Source: a virus. Taken from it: a DNA stretch of 23,156 nt. The number at the start of each line of letters is the position of its first letter. The first letter of the stretch is position 1. The DNA is taken from IMG/VR virus record IMGVR_UViG_3300028553_000176, positions 1-23,156 of that record; one strand, written 5' to 3'. The notes beneath the pieces were generated by a model, which saw only the letters and a program-made list of their open reading frames with translations, did no database searches and was not told the origin of the DNA. This document shows positions 13,444 through 20,937 of this stretch, piece after piece. The translations under genes and the position numbers were made by a program.

Positions 13444-15415
13444 TGAACTGCTCCTCTAACCAAGTAAAGTCATTTATCATTTTTAGTGCTTCTAGATTAT
13501 TTTTATTTTCTGATCCGTAGTCTCTTCCAGCCCTAGCACCATTTATTGCATATTCTCCATACTGCTTATCTATTCCAATATTGCACCATGTATCTAAACG
13601 TAGTTTAGTTTCTTCTTCGAATTGTCGTTCAATTACTCGACTGGCTAGTTTACAACATTCTCTAAACGCTGATCTCCATGTAGCAAATGCGTCAGTGTTA
13701 AATGCATTAATATTGGATACCGCATCCATAGCTTTGAATTTTTTAGATATGCCAGTTGTCATATCTGATGTATTGGTATTCATATCTAGTGTTAGTTGCC
13801 TTGGTAATAATTTGACTCCGCCGTTACCATATTCTAAATTATTAATAGGGTTAAGGCTTCGCCAAACATGAACGCAGTCTATGTCATAACTTGACATGAC
13901 TAGATTAAAATTGAAATCCTTTTCAATAACGGCATCACCGTCAATTATCCACATCATATCTGTATCACATAATTTTGCTGCGGTAATATGGGCTTGGTGA
14001 ATACCTTTTATGCCATGCACACGTTTTGCCCTTGGGCAGACATCTAATAATTTGTTATAGTTTTCATCAGCATTAGGCTCATTGTAAGATATAAAAACAA
14101 CATCGTACACATGATGTTTAGATCCTAGCCGAAGGTGTTCTTTTTTTTCAATTAAAAATCGATGTTGAAATTCTCGTTGTCCTATAATTTTATATTTAGA
14201 TAATAATACTAGCCCGTTGGTATATATTTCTTCGCCGTTGAACAGATGCTTAAATGTGTGATTTTCTTTTCTGTCATGATCATACTTGCCATCATTAGGA
14301 TCAAAATATAGATCAAATACAGATTCATCTATGATATCTATCTCAGGCCATATACCCCAAAACATCGACTGTGTTTCATTCTTTAAAACGTCTAGGTAAT
14401 TATCATATGATGAAAGAATGTAGCTGTTATATCTATATCTACTCACAACTTTGCTATGTTCTTTTTTATCAATCAAGTATTTTCTATCAAATTCTTTTTT
14501 GGATATAATTTTCGATTTAGAAAATAATACAACACCACTTAGGTAAGATTCTGTGTCATTGCACATATTTTTAAATACATGATTTTCTGTACGATCATAA
14601 TCTAAAGATCCATCATTTGGATCGAAATATAAATCAACAATTGTGTTATCAATAATTTCTGTATTTGGCCACTGAAACCAAAACATCTGTTGTTTTTCAG
14701 TGTTAACAATATTTAGATACTCGTCATAAGATTTAATTTTATAGAGAGGATATTGATATTTGCTAGCAACCACATCATGTTCTTTTTTGTCAATAGCATA
14801 TTGTTTATCAAACTCACGATTTGATAATGGTTTATACTTACTACAAAGAATCACGCCACTGAAATACGAAGCTGTATCATTACACACATTTTTGAATACA
14901 TGATTTTCTCTGCGATCGTAACTGTTATGATGACTAAAATACAATTCAAAAATAGAATCATTTATAATCGTAACCTCTGGCCAAACTACCCAAAACATAT
15001 CGTCTGTAATTTCTTGATATTCTTTAAATGTAGAAGGATGATATTTGTTATATTGTTTCGGTTTACTAGCAACAATGTCTATTTCTTTTTTGTCTGTAAA
15101 AAATCTATTATAAAATTCTCTTTGAGAAATAGTTAATGATTTAGGAAATAAGCACACTCCGTCATAGTGTTCACCGTTTTTAAAAACATGAACATACATG
15201 TCATCCCATTTAGTGGCTTTGTAATCTAGCAAATTAAATAATGTTAGATTTACATCGTCCCAGATGACCCAGAACATTTTTGTTAAAGATTTAGATTGTA
15301 TTTCTTTGTATGATTTTATGTTTGTGAGACGTTGAGCAAGAGGATACCTAGACTTTATTGTTTTCCAGTCCTTGTCATTACCGTTGCTTGCTGAAACATA
15401 AAAAATATCATACAT
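13421..15415 (-). CDS. GT-A glycosyltransferase-like protein with four degenerate tandem modules
   Basis: A 664-residue protein. Residues about 437-640 are an intact GT-A-like domain: YDVVFISYNEPNAD, RVHGIKGIHQAHITAAKL, the DXD-like metal motif D492-G-D494, YGNGGVKLLPRQL, ATWRSAFRECCKL and YAINGARAG. Ahead of it are four tandem modules starting at MFW47, MFW140, MFW244 and MFW351, each of about 93-107 residues. They share MFW..WPE..IID, DR.ENH.FK, a G(V/L).L.SK strand and a KKEH end. These modules line up with the start of the GT domain (MFW..WPE against MMWIIDGD; VHVFK...GVCLFPKSLT against VHVW...GGVKLLPRQLT) but lack the DXD, so they look like inactive GT copies. It overlaps the radical SAM gene by 23 bases. 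Confidence 0.75.
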   Translation of the reverse strand: MYDIFYVSASNGNDKDWKTIKSRYPLAQRLTNIKSYKEIQSKSLTKMFWVIWDDVNLTLFNLLDYKATKWDDMYVHVFKNGEHYDGVCLFPKSLTISQREFYNRFFTDKKEIDIVASKPKQYNKYHPSTFKEYQEITDDMFWVVWPEVTIINDSIFELYFSHHNSYDRRENHVFKNVCNDTASYFSGVILCSKYKPLSNREFDKQYAIDKKEHDVVASKYQYPLYKIKSYDEYLNIVNTEKQQMFWFQWPNTEIIDNTIVDLYFDPNDGSLDYDRTENHVFKNMCNDTESYLSGVVLFSKSKIISKKEFDRKYLIDKKEHSKVVSRYRYNSYILSSYDNYLDVLKNETQSMFWGIWPEIDIIDESVFDLYFDPNDGKYDHDRKENHTFKHLFNGEEIYTNGLVLLSKYKIIGQREFQHRFLIEKKEHLRLGSKHHVYDVVFISYNEPNADENYNKLLDVCPRAKRVHGIKGIHQAHITAAKLCDTDMMWIIDGDAVIEKDFNFNLVMSSYDIDCVHVWRSLNPINNLEYGNGGVKLLPRQLTLDMNTNTSDMTTGISKKFKAMDAVSNINAFNTDAFATWRSAFRECCKLASRVIERQFEEETKLRLDTWCNIGIDKQYGEYAINGARAGRDYGSENKNNLEALKMINDFTWLEEQFNERCRKD
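14120..15277 (-). repeat. Four tandem protein-level modules inside the GT-like gene
   Basis: Approximate module limits, in transcription order, are 15277-14999, 14998-14687, 14686-14366 and 14365-14120. The last three are most alike (shared WP..IIDE/N, LYFDPNDG, ENH.FK). The first is the most diverged (WDD in place of WPE). Each keeps the Trp-rich strand and the DKKEH-type ending, which suggests duplication of one ancestral domain followed by divergence. Confidence 0.8.
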
Positions 15416-16325
15416 TCGTAGGTACCGGCATCTTAAAATAAGTATCGTTTAAGTTCATTGTTTCATTATACAGATCTAAAGTAAATTTACTTTGCTGTGC
15501 GTCAAGGAACGGCCAATCTAATCCTAGCCCGATTTTTATTTTTTCGCCTAAGTTTTTAATCTCATCTATGAGGCCGTCACCGTTTACATCTTCGTATGGC
15601 TTACCGTATTGAAAATATATTTCTCTAAGTATTTCAAAATCTCTTACATCTACATAATTCCATTGAGTACAGTTGGCCATCCATGTTCCCAATCTAGCAC
15701 CGTAAACAGCGTAAACACCGTTTTGTTCATGGGCACCAACTGTTGACCACATCCGCAGTCTATGGATATTATGCCACCATACACGCTGTGAGATTTCCAT
15801 AGGAGGAATTTTTACTCCGTCTAACAATGTCATTTTTACACCTTCACGGAATCCTGCCCGCCATGCCTGGAAGGGACTACCTGTGATAATACTTTCACTA
15901 AATGTTAACGGAAAATTTCTATATCCATCTTCCCAACAAAAATCCACCTGTCCGCGATCACTTGTGGAATTTTCATGCGTTCGCATGTTTATCACAAAAT
16001 CTTTACGCCAGATTTTTAATCCGCCATTACCGTAACGAAGGCCATTAATAACATTTCGACCGCACCAGCAATAGACCTGTGTTTTTGGATTGCTCATATC
16101 GATGTCTAGATTAAAAAATTTAGGATCTACAATATTATCAGCATCTACTGTGACAAACCAATCAGTTTCACTTAGTTCTGCTGCGGCTTTGTGTGCGTGA
16201 TCCGAACCTTTTACTCCGTGTACACGTTTGGCCCAAGGCACTTTATTACACAGATCAGCATAGTGGAGATCAGCATTAGGCTCATCATAACTTAAAAATA
16301 TCACATCAAATTCTATAATTTTCAT
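15408..16325 (-). CDS. GT-A family glycosyltransferase-like protein
   Basis: A 305-residue protein homologous to the C-terminal domain of the following 664-residue gene: FDVIFLSYDEPNADLHYADL (6-25), RVHGVKGSDHAHKAAAEL, a DXD motif D61-A-D63 (VTVDADNIVD), GLRYGNGGLKIWRKDF, QAWRAGFREGVKM and YAVYGARLGTW. The DXD would bind the metal and nucleotide sugar. Near the C-terminus, D246-V-N-G-D-G-L-I-D254 resembles an EF-hand or dockerin-type calcium loop. The start overlaps the preceding stop as ATGA; its end overlaps the next gene by 8 bases. Acceptor unknown; fibre or surface glycan is inferred from the neighbours. Confidence 0.82.
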   Translation of the reverse strand: MKIIEFDVIFLSYDEPNADLHYADLCNKVPWAKRVHGVKGSDHAHKAAAELSETDWFVTVDADNIVDPKFFNLDIDMSNPKTQVYCWCGRNVINGLRYGNGGLKIWRKDFVINMRTHENSTSDRGQVDFCWEDGYRNFPLTFSESIITGSPFQAWRAGFREGVKMTLLDGVKIPPMEISQRVWWHNIHRLRMWSTVGAHEQNGVYAVYGARLGTWMANCTQWNYVDVRDFEILREIYFQYGKPYEDVNGDGLIDEIKNLGEKIKIGLGLDWPFLDAQQSKFTLDLYNETMNLNDTYFKMPVPTNV

Positions 16326-16939
16326 TTATATTCTATCACGTAATTTTTAAATAATCTGCGTGTGTACACACTGAAGATGGTATGATTTAAATTTTTTATT
16401 ATTTTGTTTTTGCCAATTAGATTGTTAATCGTTATAGAAAACATTTGGTAAATTTCGTTAGGATCATTATAACCGGTAATTAAAAAATCCATAACTGTGT
16501 TTCCATCCCAAACAAAATTTCTCGGTTTTGGGTTTGTTTGATATTTTTTAGTACCGCCAAATTCTTGAGATAATTGTATTTTTAATGTTTTGGTTTTTGA
16601 AGTATATGTTAAGAATATATCTGGATGTGTTACATCAGTATACTCAGACGACACAATTCGATGCAACACATCGTCTAATTTTATCAGTGTTTTTATTTCA
16701 GCTATTTCTAATTTTCCTGAATTAATATCTATTAGACATTTTTCAATTTGTATTTCTGCTGAAATAATACTCTGTGCCAATTCACGATTTATTGGCACTT
16801 GATTAATCTGATCAGGAAATGCATAGTCAGGGCCTACACTTTGGACCTTACCAGTTAATGGGTCAAACACTGCGACATAGGTCACTTCTGGAGGTTTATA
16901 TTCGGCTAACCACTTATCAAAATCTTCTATTGTTTCCAT
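16322..16939 (-). CDS. Protein of unknown function in the glycosylation cluster
   Basis: A 205-residue protein. Near the N-terminus is a distinctive strand-rich segment, VTYVAVFDPLTGKVQSVGP (19-37), followed by a helical stretch with IISAEIQIEKC and a Lys/Asn-rich C-terminal half predicted as mixed beta. No catalytic motif, DXD or membrane segment. The 13-base overlap with the GT8-like gene upstream and the ATGA overlap with the GT-A gene downstream point to a shared transcript. Unknown; it could be a partner of the transferases or a small structural domain. Confidence 0.7.
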   Translation of the reverse strand: METIEDFDKWLAEYKPPEVTYVAVFDPLTGKVQSVGPDYAFPDQINQVPINRELAQSIISAEIQIEKCLIDINSGKLEIAEIKTLIKLDDVLHRIVSSEYTDVTHPDIFLTYTSKTKTLKIQLSQEFGGTKKYQTNPKPRNFVWDGNTVMDFLITGYNDPNEIYQMFSITINNLIGKNKIIKNLNHTIFSVYTRRLFKNYVIEYK

Positions 16940-17766
16940 GCTATTTCCTCTAAAATATGGATTAGCTCTCTGTCAATTTTATTTTTTTCTACATAGTGAA
17001 CTACATCAGTTTGTTGGTAATTGCCTATTTTCAATCGACCTTGTTTGTTGAGATAGAAACCAACATGGTCACTCCAGGTGTCTGCTGGCCACGGCCAGTT
17101 CTGCATAAGGGGTTTCATATGTACTACTCTTGGAAATTCTAAAGGATAAGCAATGTCATCTGTGATATCCAATATCTGTGCAGCTAGAGCAAATGCTTCG
17201 TCTGTGCCTATGATTTTTGGTTTATGGGCTGTGAGAAAAATATTTGCAAACTCTACAGGATATTGTATGATGCATCTACCAAGATCAAAAAAACTCTTGG
17301 CCATTGTTGTATCTTTACGAAAAAAGGTCCACATGGAATATAAATCAGGTAAATGATTTTCATCAAAAGTTTTTCTATAACTTCGATTAGTTGCTATTTC
17401 ACCTCTGTATGTGTAGGCCTTGTTGGCCACATATAAGTCACAGTTTTCAACGAAATAATCTATCCAATGACTGTAATCTCTAGTAAACAACATATCAACA
17501 TCTAAACAAACTGTGTGTTCGAATGGCGATAGCTGATCCATCCAAGATCTACCATTCCAGAATGTTTGCTCATCCCAAGCAATCACATGGTCGAAAACCC
17601 AAGGGCTTTTTAATTCTGTGATTTTTTCTACATCATCTATTACCAATGCTACTTTATCATATCCTGGTTTTTGTGTGTTTTTTATACTAAGTGCAAGACC
17701 ATAGGCTAATTGCAAATAGTCAACAGTGTCGCTGTTTGATACGATAAGCAAGTATCCAAAATTCAT
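16927..17766 (-). CDS. GT8-like glycosyltransferase
   Basis: A 279-residue GT-A-fold protein. It opens GYLLIVSNSDTVDYLQLAYG, typical of family 8-like transferases. The DXD metal site is D89-V-D91 in HTVCLDVDMLF. A later GTDEAFALA (187-195) matches the acidic acceptor-side motif, and VVHMKPLMQNW (214-224) supplies the His-x-Lys-Pro often seen in family 8, where the His is a third metal ligand. It shares general layout and the opening with its upstream neighbour at 17763-18623. Joined by an ATGA overlap to that gene. Donor and acceptor unknown. Confidence 0.8.
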   Translation of the reverse strand: MNFGYLLIVSNSDTVDYLQLAYGLALSIKNTQKPGYDKVALVIDDVEKITELKSPWVFDHVIAWDEQTFWNGRSWMDQLSPFEHTVCLDVDMLFTRDYSHWIDYFVENCDLYVANKAYTYRGEIATNRSYRKTFDENHLPDLYSMWTFFRKDTTMAKSFFDLGRCIIQYPVEFANIFLTAHKPKIIGTDEAFALAAQILDITDDIAYPLEFPRVVHMKPLMQNWPWPADTWSDHVGFYLNKQGRLKIGNYQQTDVVHYVEKNKIDRELIHILEEIAWKQ

Positions 17767-18623
17767 ATCATCTCCAACAACTGTTGTTGATTTCTAATAA
17801 TGCTTTGCTTGTTCATTACATGAATATCAACCTCGGATATTGATGCAGCACAGTAATTATTATCCAACTTATGATCTATAAGAAATAGCAAACGCTGATC
17901 ATTAACATTATACAAAATATCTCTGTCGAGTGCAGATAAAATAGGTGGTAATGTTCCTATACCAGATTCAGTATATCCATCTAATATATGTTTGCTCACA
18001 CTAAAAGCAATGTCATTTCGAAATTGTCGATGATCGAATCTAAATACATCAGCATAGTGTCTATAGTTTTCCTTGACATGGTTTACTGTGTCAAAAAACA
18101 ATCGTGTATTTTGATTTTTAGTGAACATAACTGTAGTGGCCCAATATAATTTTACACCAGTGTCAGAAATGTGTCTATCAAGATATTTCATTCTATCTTG
18201 ACTGTTGATATCATTTATAGATTCACCGATCAATAAATCGCAGTCTGTGTGCCAATACTTGTTGAGAACATCGGAAAATATTAAAAAGTCACTGTCTATT
18301 AATAGAGTTCTATCATAGGGTGTGAGACTCCAGGCAGTGTCTCGATTTACATTTATAAATGGCACTGTGCCGATGGCTTCGCCGTCGTGGAGTCGTCTCT
18401 GATTTTCGGTTATGGGTCTGTCAACCGTAATAATATTTTCAAAAACTGTATTAGCAACATCAAATATCTGTGACTGTTTCATCCATGATACAGTAGAGTC
18501 GTCAGTGACCAACGAGGCTGACACAGCCAAATGTTTTTTAGCTAGGCCTGCGCTGATAACAGCCAATAGTGCATAATCAACTGCGCGAGTGTTATGAGCG
18601 TAGATTAATATACCCTGTGTCAT
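17763..18623 (-). CDS. GT8-like glycosyltransferase
   Basis: A 286-residue GT-A-like protein with ILIYAHNTRAVDYALLAVIS at the N-terminus, a DXD metal site D110-S-D112 in TLLIDSDFLIF, FRNDIAFSVS (the acceptor-side motif) and EVDIHVMNKQSI, whose His may be the third metal ligand. It has the same order of motifs as the next gene, so the two probably arose by duplication. ATGA overlaps at both ends place it in one translationally coupled unit. Acceptor unknown. Confidence 0.78.
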   Translation of the reverse strand: MTQGILIYAHNTRAVDYALLAVISAGLAKKHLAVSASLVTDDSTVSWMKQSQIFDVANTVFENIITVDRPITENQRRLHDGEAIGTVPFINVNRDTAWSLTPYDRTLLIDSDFLIFSDVLNKYWHTDCDLLIGESINDINSQDRMKYLDRHISDTGVKLYWATTVMFTKNQNTRLFFDTVNHVKENYRHYADVFRFDHRQFRNDIAFSVSKHILDGYTESGIGTLPPILSALDRDILYNVNDQRLLFLIDHKLDNNYCAASISEVDIHVMNKQSIIRNQQQLLEMI

Positions 18624-18970
18624 GTATCTAATAATTTTTCTACAGATCTACTTTTTTTGATATTTTGATAATGTTCAAAGTATTCGTTGGTAACTTGAAA
18701 GTATCTATCAAATATCTGATCACGAAACACTGTGAGGTCGTCTATGAGTATAGGATTTTGATTGATATCCAATAAAACCACTGCGTGTGTTCTACCTTTG
18801 GTAATTAATATTTCTACAAAAGTCAATAGATCCCTATCTATGCGAAAAATGCCTCCATTAATGCCATAAGTGAGTTTGGCTTCTGAACGTTCTTTGAGAG
18901 TTTTTTTCTGTATGGAAAAAGTCTGCTGGTAATTAGCAAAATCCAAAACTTTGGCAAATTTCTCTTGCAT
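18620..18970 (-). CDS. Small conserved phage protein, unknown function
   Basis: A 116-residue protein, first gene of the glycosylation cluster, with AGGAG about 5 bases ahead of its ATG. Segments KVLDFANYQQTFSIQKKTLK, AKLTYGINGGIFRID and the C-terminal KKSRSVEKLLDT resemble a conserved hypothetical of T4-like marine phages that I recall only by sequence pattern. Its beginning touches the perfect inverted repeat at 18979-19004, whose right arm runs into the ribosome binding site, so its translation or transcription may be controlled there. Confidence 0.75.
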   Translation of the reverse strand: MQEKFAKVLDFANYQQTFSIQKKTLKERSEAKLTYGINGGIFRIDRDLLTFVEILITKGRTHAVVLLDINQNPILIDDLTVFRDQIFDRYFQVTNEYFEHYQNIKKSRSVEKLLDT

Positions 18971-18978
18971 GTGGTCTC

Positions 18979-19004
18979 CTAAATAAACTGCACAGTTTAT
19001 TTAG
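18979..19004 (-). repeat. Perfect 12-bp inverted repeat overlapping a ribosome binding site
   Basis: CTAAATAAACTG and CAGTTTATTTAG are exact reverse complements around a 2-base centre in the 58-base gap between the second virion protein and the cluster. On the minus strand the last two bases of the second arm form the AG of the AGGAG ribosome binding site of the downstream gene. No U-run follows on either strand, so it is not a classical terminator. It could be an operator, an mRNA processing or stability hairpin, or a translational switch. ACTAAATA in the first arm is one base from the NATAAATA late pattern. Confidence 0.65.
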
Positions 19005-19010
19005 TGTCGT

Positions 19011-19020
19011 AACACGTGTT
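19011..19020. repeat. 10-bp palindrome AACACGTGTT
   Basis: A perfect 10-bp palindrome 6 bases from the larger inverted repeat, in the same intergenic gap. It could be a protein binding site or chance. Its core ACACGTGT shares CACGT with the leader hairpin at 4025-4053. Confidence 0.35.
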
Positions 19021-19028
19021 GAGAAAAA

Positions 19029-20030
19029 TTAAGAACCAGTCACAGCACCGACAGTCACAGTAGGATTGGTGACTGTGAATACTGCACTGCTAGGAACCAT
19101 TATACCTGTGGCGAACAGCAAAGAGACTGATACTGTTAGTGTGCCATCCACTGAATCACCCGGGGGGAACATGGAGGCTGTTGCTGTATTCGGAGAGCCA
19201 CTAGGTAATGGCGCGATTCCCGGATCTACGTACCCATCGGTGAACACCACACGAATTTCTCCAGACGCTGCTGTACCAGAACTGTTGCTGGCAACATCAA
19301 CACATCTGGCCTGTATCTGATAATTGTTAGAACCATAAGGACTACTGGCTGTGGCTGTGTAAAAAGTTTGAAAAGTGCTATTTGTTCTATACCAATTTGT
19401 ACCATCGTTGGGCGTGGTTCCGGCATTCGGAACTGCACCGCCAAAATTCTGTGTGCCTGCTGTACTCAATAAAGATGTCCAACTAGTGTTTTGAGTTGTG
19501 CCAGATCCTCCTGATCTAGCTGCGCTGATTCTAATCTTACCGCCACTATTAAACCAATATCTAGCTTGATTGCTGTCAGCCCAATTAAACTGTATAGTAC
19601 AAGTACATTGAGAGATCCACGCTGTGGTTCTTGATGCTGAAACAGCAGTGGTTGTAGCGCTTTCTCCTGCTGCTATTCCAAATCTGTTAGTGGTGATATT
19701 ATTTGCCCAGACATCATATTGATTTTGAGGCACATCCAGTGTACCAGTGTCGGGAGTAAATGCTGCTGTGTATCTGATTGTGTTACCTTCTGCTACCTGT
19801 GCTGTGGTGGGGTTTGAACCATTAATATGTTTGTAGGCATTAATTACATCATATCGAAGGTTCGCCCATTCGTTGATAGTAATTCTAGTACCTTCTGCTA
19901 CGGCAGAACTGTTGATTCGTGCCTGTTGGCCCCATCCGAAATTACCAGACCCGTTACCTAAAACGGTAACCATCTTGTTTCTGATATCGTTGTAATCTGC
20001 TTGAAGTATTTTGCTATTGACAGCTGGCAT
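19029..20030 (-). CDS. Virion structural protein, paralogue of the preceding gene
   Basis: A 333-residue Thr/Ser/Asn/Gly-rich protein, beta-rich as in virion surface proteins. It is a diverged duplicate of the 296-residue gene upstream, sharing ILQADYNDIRNKM/ILAAQYVTIQDKA, the EWANLRYDVINAYKHIN/QWDLIKFDIINIKLHQD segment, QARYWFNSGGKIRIS against QARYFFNSGGKVRFT, SSPYGSNNYQIQAR against SSPYSANNYRLEAR, and GYVDPG against SYVDPG. Similar proteins occur beside fibres in T4-like marine phages and are considered structural. No signal peptide. A 16-base gap separates it from the upstream stop and no clear ribosome binding site is visible. Confidence 0.75.
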   Translation of the reverse strand: MPAVNSKILQADYNDIRNKMVTVLGNGSGNFGWGQQARINSSAVAEGTRITINEWANLRYDVINAYKHINGSNPTTAQVAEGNTIRYTAAFTPDTGTLDVPQNQYDVWANNITTNRFGIAAGESATTTAVSASRTTAWISQCTCTIQFNWADSNQARYWFNSGGKIRISAARSGGSGTTQNTSWTSLLSTAGTQNFGGAVPNAGTTPNDGTNWYRTNSTFQTFYTATASSPYGSNNYQIQARCVDVASNSSGTAASGEIRVVFTDGYVDPGIAPLPSGSPNTATASMFPPGDSVDGTLTVSVSLLFATGIMVPSSAVFTVTNPTVTVGAVTGS

Positions 20031-20046
20031 AGGAATATTTACTTAA

Positions 20047-20937
20047 TTAACTGGCAGAGATAGCAGAAAGTGAATACGAAGGACTAGTTATTGCAAAGGT
20101 GCCGCTGGGCTGTAAGAGTCCTGAAGCTTTGAGTTCTGATGCAGCTATGGTTAATGTTCCGTTGACAAGATCTCCGGGCGCTGGTGCGCCGGGATCAACA
20201 TAGCTGTCACTGAGAGTCACACGTAAAAACAGTTGTGTTGCAGTGCCTGTAGAGTTATCGGATACATTGGTACGTGCTTCTAGACGATAATTATTAGCGG
20301 AATACGGACTGCTTAACGAACTTTGATAATAGATTTGAAAACTGTTGGTAAGAGTATAATAATTAACAATGCCTGTATCGGCTCCAAACGATTGTGTACC
20401 CACACTGGCTAGAAGATTTACCCATGCATTTATCTGTGCAGTAGACGAACCTCCACTTAGGCTGGTTGTAAATCGTACCTTGCCGCCACTGTTGAAAAAA
20501 TATCTTGCTTGGTCAGCTGTGGAGAATGTACAGGTCAGAGTGGCAGTTAACGATGTAGACCAGGGAGTAGTGCGGGTTTGACTAGCTGTTGAATTTACTA
20601 CCGACTGACTACCAGCTATTTGGAATCGATTGGCTATGGCCTGTTCCAATATGGTATTGTAATTTGTGTTAGGAGCAGATGCGCCAAAGTTGATAGGATC
20701 TCCTACGTTTACAGTAACTACTCCCGGTAATACTCCGTCTTGATGCAATTTGATATTAATTATATCAAATTTTATCAAATCCCATTGAGCCTTGGTGATG
20801 GTATTCCCAGTAAACACATCTGAACTCTGTACCGTCTGACCGTATCCTCTGGTAACTGATCCTGTACCGATCAAGGATTGGGCTTTGTCCTGTATGGTCA
20901 CATACTGTGCTGCAAGGATATTAGTCCCTTGAGTCAT
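20047..20937 (-). CDS. Virion structural protein (tail-fibre associated)
   Basis: A 296-residue beta-rich, Ser/Thr/Asn-rich protein starting in a TAATG overlap with the tail fibre stop. Recognisable blocks are ILAAQYVTIQDKAQSLIG, ARYFFNSGGKVRFTTSLSGG, SSPYSANNYRLEAR and DSYVDPGAPAPGDLVNGTL. It is paralogous to the next gene. The location directly after the fibre, in the same late unit, argues for a fibre tip, collar or other virion part. It carries no Cys in the central sheet region except C136, so the CTCT seen in its paralogue is not shared. Confidence 0.75.
   Translation of the reverse strand: MTQGTNILAAQYVTIQDKAQSLIGTGSVTRGYGQTVQSSDVFTGNTITKAQWDLIKFDIINIKLHQDGVLPGVVTVNVGDPINFGASAPNTNYNTILEQAIANRFQIAGSQSVVNSTASQTRTTPWSTSLTATLTCTFSTADQARYFFNSGGKVRFTTSLSGGSSTAQINAWVNLLASVGTQSFGADTGIVNYYTLTNSFQIYYQSSLSSPYSANNYRLEARTNVSDNSTGTATQLFLRVTLSDSYVDPGAPAPGDLVNGTLTIAASELKASGLLQPSGTFAITSPSYSLSAISAS

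Noticed and set aside
18350-18361. CATTTATAAATG palindrome with late-promoter resemblance on both strands
   Set aside because: Lies inside a coding region, ends in G instead of A, and no gene start is near.
18979-19004. Rho-independent terminator at the inverted repeat
   Set aside because: Stem is AT-rich and is not followed by a U-run on either strand.
20031-20046. Late promoter-like AGTAAATA ahead of the gene starting at 20030
   Set aside because: One mismatch at a conserved position of the octamer in an AT-rich gap of 16 bases; read-through from the fibre promoter explains expression.
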